Counted from the first letter of the stretch, positions 49,616-62,985 are shown. The stretch: DNA of 64,000 bases from Epichloe hybrida (GCA_019022495.1 JAFEKR010000001.1:3720001-3784000); one strand, 5' to 3'. Numbers and translations: made by a program. Notes: generated from the sequence alone by a model not told the origin.

Positions 49616-49780
49616 GCTATTTATTATAGGAAAAGGGGCCTTAATTAGGGTTATTAGCGAAGAGGCCACATATGCTAACGCTAACCGTAGCGCGGTCAGG
49701 CTAGACATGTGGGTCCGCGATGCAACGCGCCTAGCTAATCAGAGGCGCGTAGCCTTATTAATATTATGCTTATTCTAACA
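49616..49780 (-). repeat. Truncated 3' LTR of Copia-3
   Basis: LTR positions 1-165, ending at AATAAATAGC just after the TATA-like CCTATAATAAATAG. Positions 166-296 are absent and PPR coding sequence follows directly. Confidence 0.9.
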
Positions 49781-52700
49781 CTAGAAACTCTCTCTTTTTA
49801 ATATAACTATTAACGCATGATATTAACAAGATAATTAAAAAAGAATTAATAAATAAGTAAGATTAAATAATTGCGGATAATATTATAAGAAAAGAGCAGG
49901 GGAAAGGGGCATAATAAAAGATAATATTTAATCTATAAGCCTATATAAGGATAAGTAAGCTTAATCTTAATACCTTTAACCTTATTAGATTAACACAAGA
50001 GCTATGATTATATAACTTACCCTTCTATCCTAATAGTTGCTTTATTACTTGTGATAAACCTCTTAAATGCCTTGTTTAGTAATGCCTTTGTAAATACATT
50101 AGTAAGGTTGTTATTCCTATTAATCCATCTGATCTTATAGATCTCTTATCGCTCGTACGATTGACGAAGAGCCATGATGTTAATTATAAGGCGCTTCTCT
50201 TTTGTAGTACTAAGCTTAACAAGGTATTTATATAAAGAGTATGAATTAGTATAAATAATAATAGGAATCATAGGGAGGTTTAATTAGTGTGTGATTAACC
50301 TAAGCGTCATTAAGATTACATAAGCTATATTAGCACTAGTAACCATGCTATAGATCTTAGAGGTAAGCACACTTCTTATAACTCTCTTGCTCTTAGTAAA
50401 GCTATAGTGTATAATATTACCTTAGATTATAAAGGTGCTTTCTTTTTAGACTTTACTAGCTAGGATAAGCACGTAGCCTAGTTAAGAAGTAAGGTCTTAG
50501 TTATTAGCAAATAATCTATCTATAAATACAAAAAGTTTTACCTTCTTAAGATTAAATAGTATAAACCTTAATCCTTAGTCTAGATTATTGATTTGCTATT
50601 AAATTTATTAATTCAGGTTCTTTACATCCTAGGATAATAGGTCTTAGTGTTGTGTAGTAATAGAGAGGTTAAAATAGGCTTTAGGCTAGTAGATTAAGGT
50701 AATATACGCGCCTTAAGCTTATTGTTTTATATATGCCTATTTTAAATTAGTTAGTAAGATTAATTAAAGCTTTCTACTCTAGCCTTTTTACCTTAGCGTA
50801 ATTATATTATTTTTAAGAGTAATAATACTACTATTAAAGGTTAGTAGGTTCCTTGTAAAAAGGACTTGCTTTGGTTTAGTAGTGAAAGAAGTGGCTTTTA
50901 ATTAATCTTTCTCTTATTAAGAGAACTTGCGGTTAGATAGTCTAATTATATCATTAGTTTACATCCCTATACACGCGAAGGTTAGGTTCTCCTTTGTTAT
51001 TATAAGTAAGTATAGGTTGAATGTAAAGGTTATTATCTAGAGCATTTCTCTATAGTAATAATAATATATTACCTACTAGTAGGTGCTAGCTTCTATAATA
51101 CTATATAGAGGCTTAATTACTTATATTATTATACCTATAGGGTATAGGTAATGGATTTAGATAGAGATTTGGGCTAGGATTATATGACTAAGAAGCGTTT
51201 GTGCTTACATATAGGCTTATATAATATTACAAAGCTAGAGGATAAGGCCTAGTAATAATAACGTAGGTATTATCACGAGGATTAATCACTAGCTAGCTTG
51301 TTAGATTGTTAGGGCCTGTGTGAGGATTGCTAGCTTCTCTTTATTGCCGTAGCCTTAGATTACAAGCCTTAACTTCTTATATAGATCCATTATCTTGCCC
51401 TTTACCTTATTAATAATATAGGAATTGAAAATTTGAGTTTTACTATGCTCTCTTTTATTATACTTAATAAATTTAAATACACCTTGTTTGATTAGAGCAT
51501 TAATTTTAGCTTTAGTAAACCGCTTAAAGGGTTTGCTAGGGGTCTTAATAATTCCTTCCTTACGTAATTAGATTATAAGCTTAAGATTAGAGCTTTCCTT
51601 AGCTAATAGAAAGATATTAGTCTTGTCTTTTATTTAATTTACGTAATTAATATTAGATATAATAATAGGAGGGTTCTTTTGAGGTCTTCTAGGTCCTTAC
51701 CTTAGGGGATTAATAGGAGGGGTAGTTATAGGCTATAGAGGGGTATTTTAGTTCTTTACGCTCTTAAGAGGTCTCTCTTTATTAGGATCTTTGTAAAAAG
51801 GCCTAATAGAGGTTAATCTAAAGGCCTTAGGGCCTTAAGGGAGCTTAAGAGTGTAGGTCTTGCTTTCTATAGCTAATAGCTTATAAGGGCCCTTTTATCC
51901 CTTGCCTTCGCGCTATATGTGTATAAGTAATCCTAGTGGGAGGTTAATAGTTATAGAGGTATTAGGACTGTTTCTTATAGTAAGGGTATTACTAACCTTC
52001 TATTAGGTATAAATACGCTTAACTTCCTTTATTACTAGTTAGATTATAAGGGCTTGTTACGTGATATCTAGCGATAGAGGTAATTCCTTAACTATATGAG
52101 AATACACGCTAAAGATAAGGACTATTAGTATAAGACTATTTAATCCTACGGTGTTATTCATAGCTTTGACTGCTATTTATAACACTACGGGCTCCGGCGT
52201 TATTAGGTATTCTTATCTAATGATATTATAGGCTCTTTAGAGTGGCCTATGATATTGTTTAACCTTACTAATACTATAGTAAGCCTTAATAGGGATGTCT
52301 TTAATCTTAATTGCTATTAATAACGTAAGCTGCTTAAATTCCTTGCCTTTAAAGGTTGTTCTAGCGTCTATAATAATCAAATCTAGGGGGCCTAGATAGA
52401 TATTAATCTAGTAAAGACGGAGTGCTTCCTACGTGGTCTTTACAGAGATATCCTTAATAAATCTAGTTGTATTAAAGGATGTAGCCGTATTAATGACTTG
52501 CAGGACAGGGCAGTTACTATTAATATATATGATGTTTATAACTATTTTATAATTATAAGCATATTTATCCTAAAGGGTGAATTTAAATCAATGTGGGCTA
52601 TCCGCGTGTAATTAGCATTACTAGTAAACCTTGGTTAGTTTCTTGATGGCTTTAAACTTAACCTCATGCCCTAATTTACATAGTAAATCATGAAGGCGTT

Positions 52701-54103
52701 AAACTAAAGGGTGTCTAAAGCGTTAATATAATTAACAGAGCTTAATCTCCGTGAGATAACTCTAAGCAACACTTTCTTCTTTGTTAAGAAGCATTTACAC
52801 ATGCCCCTATTTATGTATAATAGGAACCTTAATATTCCCTTACTATAGAATGTTCTTTAATATGTAAAAATCAATCTTTAGGCAGGTTATATTATTAAGG
52901 CATAAGAGAAAGGGAGTGTTTATAGGGATTACCTAAAAGAGAATAATTCTAAATAAAGTTAGCACTTTAATTAATCTAAGTACCTTAATTAGCTCTCTAG
53001 GGCCGAATTTAATCTTTACCTTCCTAGTATCTAACCTGTTAAGCGTGATAGTTAGTATTATACTTTATAAAGCTAAGAATTAAGGGTAGCTTACTAATAA
53101 ACATCCCGCGGCACCTATATTAGCTATAATGCCTTTAAAGGTTCTAGATGAATATTATCCTTTAAGTGTAAACACGCTTAGTGCCTTATCTAGTTCCTAA
53201 AGATTAAATAGATCCTTCTTAGCTAGAGCATAAATTATTATATAACTAGCGAGAATCTTAGTGGTTACTTAGCTATTATAAGTAGTCCTATGTGTGAAGA
53301 AGCTTGTAGGCACTTAGCTATTATTATTTTCTTTGCTAAAACCAAGTTCTATTAGGTATTAGTCGATATTATTATCTTTAGCTAATTTAGAATTATTATT
53401 ACCTTTATACTATGTTAGGAATGCATTGTATAAAGAAGCTATTAAGTCTGTGCGGGAATGATTCTTAAAGTATTAGAATGCCTTCTTCTAGTCCTTATCT
53501 AAGTGCTTAGTTAACTAATAACCTTCTTTACCACATATATAACACTTTTTTAAGCGGTGAGGCTTGCTCTTTAATATAGATTAACTATATTAGGCTTCCT
53601 TGCCTTTCCTATTATACCTATAGTTAGTCTAAAAGTGTTCCTTAGTGCTAGCTTCTATAGGGAACTGCTATTAATTAATTAAAGCTTTAGATTCGCTAAT
53701 TAACATCCTTATCCGTTCGCAAAAGCGTTAGAGGTTAATAGGAGAATTAATAATGTAGGCCCTATATTCCGGGATTCCTTTGCAGGTATTTAGAATCTAA
53801 CTACGGAGATCTAATTCTAACTAGGATTGATAAGGATTTACCCTCTAGAGATTTAAAAGCTTTATTATAAGGTCTTTAAAGTATTTAATCTTTAACTTGT
53901 TAGGGTTCTCTTAGATAATTATAAGTAGTTATAACTTTCCCTATAATAGATGGTTTTTCTAATGCGTATTTTCTATCTTAAACTTCTACCTAATCCTACG
54001 GATAAGAGTTAGGAGATCTTAGAGGTCTCCTTAGCCTAAAAGGTTCTCTAGGAAGTACTAGAGAGGTTTTCCTTTTAGTATAAACTTAAAACCATAGCCT
54101 AAC

Positions 54104-54360
54104 TGTTGATTCCTTCGGATCTTCATTGGTTCAATCGTAGCCAAAGACCGGACCAATTGTGGGTCCGGCGCGATGCACGCAATATGATTGGCTGCATTAA
54201 TTCGCCACCCCCTTTTGTGCCCTACATACAGATTTCGCCCACTTTCCTAGCATCTATACTTTCCCTCTCTTCTCCCTCTTTCCTAGCTAACTAACTAACT
54301 ATTATTAACTTTAATTTATACGGGATTTATTACCTACGTAGGACCTTAGTGTATCTAACA
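54104..54360 (+). repeat. Copia-4 5' LTR
   Basis: 257 bp. The outer ~150 bp are unmutated (including GGGTCCGGCGCGATGCACGC); RIP changes appear toward 54360. Confidence 0.92.
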
Positions 54361-57300
54361 CTAATTAGTGGTTAACTTCATAACTATAGATAAGCTAGGT
54401 ATTATAAGAAAAGACATTTCTATAGACGCTACTACCACTACCTCTTGTTATACTATAACGGTTATTGTGGTAGAGAGGTATAACTATATAAGTATACTAA
54501 AGGAAGAGACTAGAATCCTAGTTATAGGCTTGTTAGGCTTCTAAGGAATTAATCTATTAACCCTTAGGCTTAGGGATATAACTTTATTATATCTATCTAG
54601 GATATTATTATTAATTGTTGATTTTATTATCTATTACAAGAAAACCAACCAAACAACCGAATCTATTGCCGCAAGGTATTTATTTCAAACCTAACATTAA
54701 ATAACCTTAGCTAAGCTAGCTAACACATCTATAACTTCTCTATAAATATTCCCTTTATCTAACAGACCTTTAATCTATTTGTATAAGCATCTACAGCTTA
54801 TTTTTTGCCCCCTTTATTATTAGTGCTATTTGCCCTATACTTATTAGCAAGAAAGAGAGATTACCTCCTTCCCTTCTTTTCATAAAAAACAGAAAGGGTA
54901 ATTCCTATTAACTCCTTGTTATTTTTCTCATTACTTTTGCTTACTTTTAGCACTTCTATTACTTTCTTTGTCCTTATTGATTTACTCCTATTACTGCTTT
55001 TTCCTTTAATAGTTAAAAATAGTAAAGAAATCTAGACCTTCTATAAGAGAAAGGGCTGCTAGTAATAGCAAGGCTCTAATTATTACCCCTAAGAGACCTT
55101 AAAGGCATAAATTACCCCCACGCCTTTAATAGCTCACTCACGAATTCTTATATAACTAAAAAGAATCTGTTAAGCTAGATCTAGAAACTACTACGTAGCT
55201 TAAGCTTAATAACTAAATTACGAGATTTATTAACCTTAGTGAGCATTAAGGATAGAGAGATAATAACCTATAGGAATTATTCTAAGAAGACTTTAAAGGC
55301 TAGTCTAAAGACACCTTTAAAAGGGTATCTAAGGATATTATCAGAGAATTACGTAATTCTCTATAAGATTACAGTATCCTTATTAGGCAAGGCCTAGGAT
55401 ATTTAATCCTAGTATTACTTAAGGAAGTGCTTTATTAAACCTTAATGCCCCTTTAGTCATAGGAAAGATCACAAGAAAGACCATAATCTTCCAAACCCCT
55501 AGAACCTTAATATTAATAGCCCTAACAACCTACCCTAGAAATCAACCTTCCCTAACCCTAGAGATTACTTAAACCCTCATAAGAACCCTTATAATAATCC
55601 CTATTATATTAACAGCTTTATCCGGATAATTATTATTAAGAATAACTAGTAAACTATCATTTATAACAAATTATGCCTTTATAGCAATTCCCCTCCGAAG
55701 ATTAGATTATAAAGAAAATTTCAGAGCTTATGAAGATATATAAGAATAGCGACCGCTATAGTAAAAAGCTATATAACTTCTTAACGCTAAAGATCACGCT
55801 CTTTAAAAATAAGTGTAATAGAATTAACCTTCCTTAAATGTATTATTAGAAGGCTTTCCCTATTATATTAATAGGTAATACTAAGTAATACTACCTTAAT
55901 TACCTCTTTAGGAATAACTATTCCTATAAAGAGATAATTACTTATATCTATTAGCGCTTTAAGACAGAAAGTAACTAGTAATTCTATTACTATAAGTAAA
56001 GTAGCATAATACTAAAGAGTATAATTAAGAAGAACCCTAATAAAAGCAAGCTTAAGTGCCTTAAGATTATATTATTAACCCTTAAGAAGATTCACAAAGG
56101 CCTATACCTTACTAAGATAGTAAATACTAAACTTTATAAGCAAGCCTTAAACACTATAACTAGTATGCCTAAATATTAGATAGTAAAATATATACACTCT
56201 ATAGGCTTTAAAAGTCTTACTAGAGACCTCTATAAGGTAATTACTATTATAGAATTAAATAAGAAGTTCTCCTAATACCTTTAGTACTAATAAGGAGACC
56301 CTCTAGAGGCTATGTTTACTAATTATTAGTACAAATAGTAATCATCCCCCCACAGTAGAGGAAGTTATTGCGGACAGAGCCCTAGGCTAAGCATAAAGCG
56401 CTGCTTTATATATAGTAAGAGCGGCTACTAGTCCTCTAATTACTTTACTAAAGAATATTAAAAGGAAAAGGACCACTAGTAAGCTAGTAAAACATATTAT
56501 ACACCCCCTTTAGAGAAGAGATTCTAGGTATTCCTTGCCTCCTATAAAGGGCAGGATAATAATAAGCCTAATAAAGGCTTAGGTAAGAATTAGGAAGTAT
56601 ATCTTATAGCTTATATAGAAGCTAAAGACAATAATAATAATGTTAAGGAGCTACTATTAATAGCATATCTAAGTATCACATAATTTTTCTATTTAGGACC
56701 ACAGACTAACCATAACACCACTAACATTAATGTCCTAGTAACCTTACATAATCAAGCTTTTTAACACGCATTCCTTAAATAAGAGCTCTACAAGCCACAA
56801 GAGTGCAATAAAGGCTTGATTTACTATGTCTCTAAAGAACGCTATTTTAAAGAGGTCTTTAAAGGGATTATGCCTAACACTAGCATAGCAGGAAAGTTAA
56901 CTATAGGAGAGGCATAAGTAAAGGCTTTATTAAGATTAATACCTTTATTAAAGGTAACCCCCTGCGAACCCTAAATTATTACATTTAGCGCTAGATTAGT
57001 AGTTACAAGAGAAATCCTTTATATGCCTACGGAACTTAGAGAGCTTAAATTTTACGTCCTTAATATAGCTACCCTATTCCTCTTCTTAATTACTAATATA
57101 GATAAGATATAAGTTAAGATTAATAACCTTGCTAATGTGCTTATCTAAGGCAACAAAACTATACCTATCGTGTAACAATAGGGACACCCTTAGTAGTTAC
57201 TAGAAGCAAGAGAGATAGTTACCTTCTACCTTTTAGAAGGAGATATTTGTTAATTACATTATTAACTTAGTCACCCTTCCGTTCAATAACTCATAAAGAT

Positions 57301-60300
57301 CCTTTACTAAGCTAGTCACGAAGTTAAACGCTAGGTAATTAAGGAATTAACTAAAGTCTACTACTATTACTAGATACACGGAAAGGCCCCTAGCTAATTC
57401 AAATTCACAATTAAGGACAATCACGAATTTAACTACAAGATCATCATTGATATCATACAAATCCATAGCTAACTAGTGCTTCACATCATTAATTTAGTAA
57501 CCTTATTCCAAGTAGCCTAATTCCTTAATCTAAAGAAGTAAAAGGCTTAAGACATCTAGGATATAATCCGCGAATATTAGATTAATACTTATCTCAGACC
57601 CCTAGATTAGATTATCTACAATGCTAGTAATAACTTTGCTTCTGCTAAATTCAGGCATTATGCTTAATTAATATTAATTAAGACTAGTAAGATGCTAATT
57701 AAAGCTTATAATAGTATTAGAAAAGTTAAGAGATACCATAGACCTTTATAACAAGCCTATAATATTATTATAAACTTAATTAGAACAGAGCTTGCGCTAG
57801 AGCAATGCCTCTAAATAGCTATTAAGGCTATTAATAACTTTACAGGCCTAAATAGTATTATCCTAACTATACTAGTCTTCGGAGGCTACCTATAGATAAT
57901 AGATAAGTTACTGCTAAGCGTCTTTATTATTTAATATACTAAGGTAATTTATAAGGTAATAGATAAAGTCTAATGTCTTCTAGCTTTATAGCAGGTTTAT
58001 AATACCCTTAAAGCCTAGAATAGCCCTAATATAGCGCCTATATATTAGCTACCCTTATAGGCTAATATATATGTGTAAAGAGAGAAAGGTAGCTAGTATA
58101 GCCTATATAAGCTACTTACTACTAATAGAGAGACTTATACTATTAACATACCCTGTAGCCTAGCGAAGTTTTGCTTTATAGTAGTAAAGCCTTATTATAA
58201 AGACCTATATACTACAGAGGGACTAGAGTAGTAGGAGATAAAGCCTAGTAACACAGAGGAAGAAGCAACTATATAACTAACTACTACTAATAAAAGAGAT
58301 TCTCTAATAGAAGAAGGTAAAGAGCTATAAGCACTAGCTAAGAGAAAATAAGGGAGACTAAGAAAGGCCCTTATAGTATAATTTATAAGTGCGGGAGAGT
58401 CTAATAAAGAGGCTTATAAAGCCTAAAAGGCCCTAAGGGGAAGCTATTAAGTTAAAGACTTATTACTATACCCTAAAGGAATAAAAGTAAGGAAAAGAAA
58501 ACCTTATAGCCCTAAGAAAGACATTAGCCTAGTTTAGCTCTATGTACTTATAAATAAAGATTAAGAGAAGGCTTTTATTTAAGAGGTTATAACTAAAGGG
58601 ATACTAAGCATAGCATTCCTTATAGTAAAGGAAAAGGCTAATTAAAACCTTGCTCTTTAGCTTTGCTAAGAAGGAAGAATCATGACCCTAGGAAAACCCT
58701 TTAAATAGTCTGATTAAGCTAAGATTAATGCTTTATAAGCTTGTAATATATTTAAATTCGTCAAGTTTAACCTAGCGAAGCACGGAGGTCACAGAATCTT
58801 TGATTCTTATATAGTCAGAGAGATCAAAGGCAAAGGAACGGAATCGCTGTATAAGAAATCTTATCTTATTACATAAGGCTATAATAACAAAGGAAAGGAA
58901 TTTATCCTAACGTAATCGCTAATAATTCAACAAGCAAGCCAACGACTTATCGTAGCTATCGCTCCATTATTAAGAAAAAGCAGCATTTACCTTTGGATTC
59001 GTGATATTACATAAGCTTACACTTAATCGCATATAGTGCTAACGAGGCTAATTATTATAAGATTACTAAAGCAAATTGCATATCTCTTTCTAGAAGGGAC
59101 TATAATCAAATTAATTAGACCTCTTTACGGGATCGTAAAGGCTAGAACCTACTAGTAGGTAATGTACTTCTGTTACCACAGGGATAACCTTAATATAATA
59201 ACTTTAACTTACAATCCTTACTTATTAATTATAGCTTTAAATAATAAGAACCTCTTTAGTATTATTAGAATGCAAACTAATAATACATTAGGCCTAAGTA
59301 ATAATAACTTCTTCTAAAAAGAAGAGAAAGAGCTCTAGAAGGCTAATTTTATAGCTAAAGAAAAGTAATAATTAACCGCTAAGAACCCCCTTATCTTTAA
59401 TAGCTATATCTTAACCTAGAACACTAATAATTCGCTAATCTTAACCTAGAAAGGTTAGAGTTAGAAGATTAAGGAAGTTAATCCTTAATCCTTAATAGTA
59501 AAGCAAGATTACATAGAGTAATAAGCGTAAGGAAGCTATATTATAACTATATGTTAACTAGAGGCTTTATATGACCTTTTAATTATAGCTTAATACTAAG
59601 AGCCCTCTATAGAAGATATCGCATGTCTTAACAAACACCTTAAATAGTAGATTAAGAATTAATAGTGCAGACTGCGATATATTTCTTTAGTCCTTAAGGA
59701 GGTAAAGCTCTTTGTGTTCGTAGATAGATTGCTTACTAATAACAAGGATTTGAGCTTATAGATCGGATATATGATTGTGATTAGCAATAAGATAATATAA
59801 GATAACAATACCTTTATTATAAAAGGTAATATTATTACGTATAGCTTAATAAAGAGTAAGAGAGTTACTTGTAGCACGCTTACCTCCGAGTTATATAGCA
59901 TAGTTTAAGGCATAGACATTGCCTACGCGATTTCCATGACTCTACATTAGATTACGGATTGATTAAAGATGCCTTGAATTCCTATAATTCTTTATACTAA
60001 TTCTTTTTTATTATATAAATGTCTTGTGAAGCTAGGAACTATAAAGGAGAAGAGACTAATAATTAATATTATAGCTCTTTATTAATTATACAAAAGGCAT
60101 GAGATCTATGAAGTTAGGTGGATTAACAGTAATAATAATCTAGCGGATATAATAACAAAAGCATTGCTAAATTTATTACTTTTCTCTTTAATTAATTTAA
60201 ACGAATTAATGATTTATATTAAAGGATAGGTGAAGAGACCTGCGATATTAGGAGACAGGAGCTTAGGCAAGAACTAATGAATTAATTTAATTAACTAATG

Positions 60301-60424
60301 CCACGACAGCTAATTAGAGTAGCGGATTCCTATTAAGGGATTTACTTATATACACTTTCCTTTAATCTAATTTTTATTACGTTTTTAAGCTCTTTAGCTA
60401 CGAAGGAAAAAGAGAGATTACTAG

Positions 60425-60681
60425 TGTTAATTCCTTTGGATTTTCATTGGTTTAATTGTGGCTAAAGACCGGACTAATTATGGGTCTGGCGCGATACACG
60501 TAATATAATTGGCTGCATTAATTCGCCACCCCCTTTTATGCCCTACATATGGATTTCGCCCACTTTCCTAGTATCTACACTTTCCCTCTCTTCTCCCTCT
60601 TTCCTAGCTAACTAACTAACTATCATCGACTTCAATTTATACGGGATTTATTACCTGCGCAGGACCTTGGTGCATCTAACA
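60425..60681 (+). repeat. Copia-4 3' LTR
   Basis: 257 bp. The inner start is mutated (TTCCTTTGGATTTTC) and the outer end unmutated (CATCGACTTCAATTTATACG). The CTAAC duplication follows. Confidence 0.92.
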
Positions 60682-62146
60682 CTAACTATTCTTATGTAAT
60701 TCCTAGTATCTTATACTTCCTTTAATAGGTTAAGAGCTTAATATTAAGAATATTATACTTCTTAGCACTATACTTAATGCTCTTATTATTATAAAACTTA
60801 TTAAGATTAAGTAATTACTTTAATAAGGGTTAGCCTATCTCTTAAGGGGGAATAGGGATAATTAAATCTTATAGAAGGGGTGCTATAGTTCTAGACTACA
60901 AAGGGGGATTATAATATCTTACTATAGGAGGGGAAGCAAGGGGGGTCTAGGGTTATAGTTAAGGGCTTGTAATAGGGGAATTACCTTTGCTATTATACCT
61001 TTGCCTTACACTTAGCATACTTAGGGATTAGTGTAATGGAATTTAGGAATAGAATAGGAGTAATTATAGTGGCTAAGGGGATTAGGGATATTATAGAGTA
61101 ATTAGTTAATTTATTTAATCTCTGAAAGAAGGGACACTAATAGGGAGAAGGTCTTTATAGAAGTCTTTCTTTACTATTTACCTCTTAAAAGGGGAATACT
61201 TCCTAGTAACTTCCTATATTTCTTTTTCTTTCTAATTATAGAATCTATTATAGTTAATAATATCTTTAAGCAAGATTATTATCTTATAGTAACTCTATAA
61301 GTCTATATAAACGCTACTAAAGAAAAGAAAGTCTTAAAGACTCTTTATAGCTTTAGGATTTATTACTTAGAATATCTCTTAGTTCTATTCTCTAAAGTTA
61401 TTATTAAAGATAGTAAACAAGGTTTATAGGTATAGGTTCTCATATTTATAGGTTACTTTCTTAATAAGAATCTAAGCTATAAGTTCTTTAAGGGTAGTAT
61501 TTACTTTAAGATTAAATAATTCCTTATTCTCTAGTGCTTATTATGTAATATACTAGTGTAAATTAGGGGAGATATAGTTAAGGAGATAAGATATAACTTA
61601 TAGGTTAACTTCTTTTCTAATATCTTTAGTAAGGGAGGTATGTTTATTATTAGAAGGAATATCTTAGGTTCTAGATCCTTCTAGTTAATCTTAGTGTTCT
61701 ACTATAATATTAGTAGTAAATTAAGAGGTATAGGAAATAGAGAAATTATAGAGGTTTAAAGGATTATAAGTGAAGCTATTATCTTCGCCCCTTAGTAGGT
61801 TTAATTAAATAATTAAGAATAGGTTAGGTTAGTTACTAACTAGGCCTTAATTATTTAATAAACACGCTTCTAAGGGTTTATTTATATAATAGACACGCTA
61901 ATTAAATAAATAAAGATAGGTTAGGTTAGTTACTAACTAGGCCTTAATTAAGTTAATAAGCTTAGATTTAGTATAAAGCTAGTTATAGTTACTTAAGGTA
62001 AAAGGAGAGCTAGAATATACTTCTTCCTTAGTATATTTAGTATCTTAAAGTAGCACTTTCTCTTTTATAAGGTAAGTCCTTAATACTAATACCTCTTCTA
62101 TAAACCTTACTAATCTATAGTATTTATAGAGATAACTACTAATTAG

Positions 62147-62441
62147 TGTTAGTATTTACAAGATACTATTAACTTACACGTAGGGTTTTTAGGGTGGACT
62201 AAAGTGCACGTAATTATTATATATTCTAGTCTATTTCCATAAGCAAAAGAGGGATTAATAGAAGCAAAGAGGGTACGCTATTTATTATAGGAAAAGGGGC
62301 CTTAATTAGGGTTATTAGCGAAGAGGCCACATATGCTAACGCTAACCGCGGCGCGGTTAGGCCAGACATGTAGGTCCGCGATGCAACGCGCCTAGCCAAT
62401 CAAAGGCGCGCAGCCTTGTTAATATCATGCTTGTTCTAACA
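62147..62441 (-). repeat. Copia-3 5' LTR
   Basis: 295 bp. The outer (right) part is unmutated, with CGCGGCGCGGTTAGGCC; the inner part near 62147-62260 is RIP-mutated. It ends TTCTAACA at 62441. Confidence 0.9.
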
Positions 62442-62985
62442 ATAGCCTTAATAATATTAAGGCTAGGGGGCTAAACCCTACTAAGCTAAAAGAGCTTAGT
62501 AATACCCTTACCTATAACTTAGATAATAGCATAGATAGAGTCTTAATTTTTAAAGGATATTTTAGATTACAAATACTTAAACAAAATAAGCAAATAGCTA
62601 ATAGTTACTTAACTCTATAGGCTAATATCTTAGGAAGCCACTAGTCTAAGAATTCTAATTATACTAAAAAAATTACTAGACTTATATTTAATATTAGTAA
62701 AGGGCTTCCTCCCTTATAATATTTAGGACGGATTAAGGTATTAAAATAGTTATAAAATAATTTAAGAGATTTAGAGGAGGCACTAAGGTATAATTATTTA
62801 TCTATAGAAGTTATAAGGGTCTATAGGGACTTAATTATAGAGTTTACTAGGGAATATAATAACCTAATAACCCTAGAGGAACTTAAGGTAGTAATAGAGG
62901 CTCTTATTATAATTAAGGACTAAGGGGTTAAATAGTTACTTTAAGGAAATAATTACTTTGTTTTTTTTTTCTTTTTTTTTTCTTT
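62442..62985 (+). pseudogene. RIP-killed reading frame of unknown origin
   Basis: One plus-strand frame can be followed from about 62494 to 62985 (roughly 160 codons). Its only interruptions are TAG and TAA, each explicable as C-to-T change at CAG/CAA or G-to-A at TGG. Readable words include SKGLPP, YLGRIKVLK, LRDLEEALRYNYLS and EYNNLITLEELKVVIEALI, which suggest a helical, charged protein. I do not recognise the family. It lies directly outside the Copia-3 LTR, so it is probably part of an older repeat into which Copia-3 inserted. Confidence 0.45.

Larger units (their letters stand above)
54104..60681 (+). mobile_element. Copia-4 LTR retrotransposon inserted in Copia-3 gag
   Basis: 6578 bp with 257-bp LTRs (54104-54360 and 60425-60681) beginning TGTTGATTCC or TGTTAATTCC and ending TCTAACA, and a CTAAC duplication at 54099-54103 and 60682-60686. 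Plus-strand order: gag (about 54800-56500, degraded zinc knuckle near 56400-56440), protease, integrase (about 57250-57900), reverse transcriptase (about 58600-59300), and RNase H (about 59680-60200). The LTR family differs from Copia-1 and Copia-2. Heavily RIP-mutated inside. Confidence 0.9.
49616..62441 (-). mobile_element. Copia-3 LTR retrotransposon (Copia-2 family), truncated at the PPR gene
   Basis: Minus-strand relative of Copia-2. Its 5' LTR is 62147-62441 and its 3' LTR is 49616-49780, where only the first 165 of ~296 bp remain. A polypurine tract follows at 49781-49800 (CTAGAAACTCTCTCTTTTTA on the plus strand). RNase H, reverse transcriptase, integrase and protease lie in 49990-53400 on the minus strand. 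Gag is split by Copia-4 between 53500-54103 and 60682-62000. Without the insert and with the missing LTR part it would be about 6.37 kb, the length of Copia-2, so the truncation is confined to the LTR. Coding is destroyed by RIP-type stops. Confidence 0.88.
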
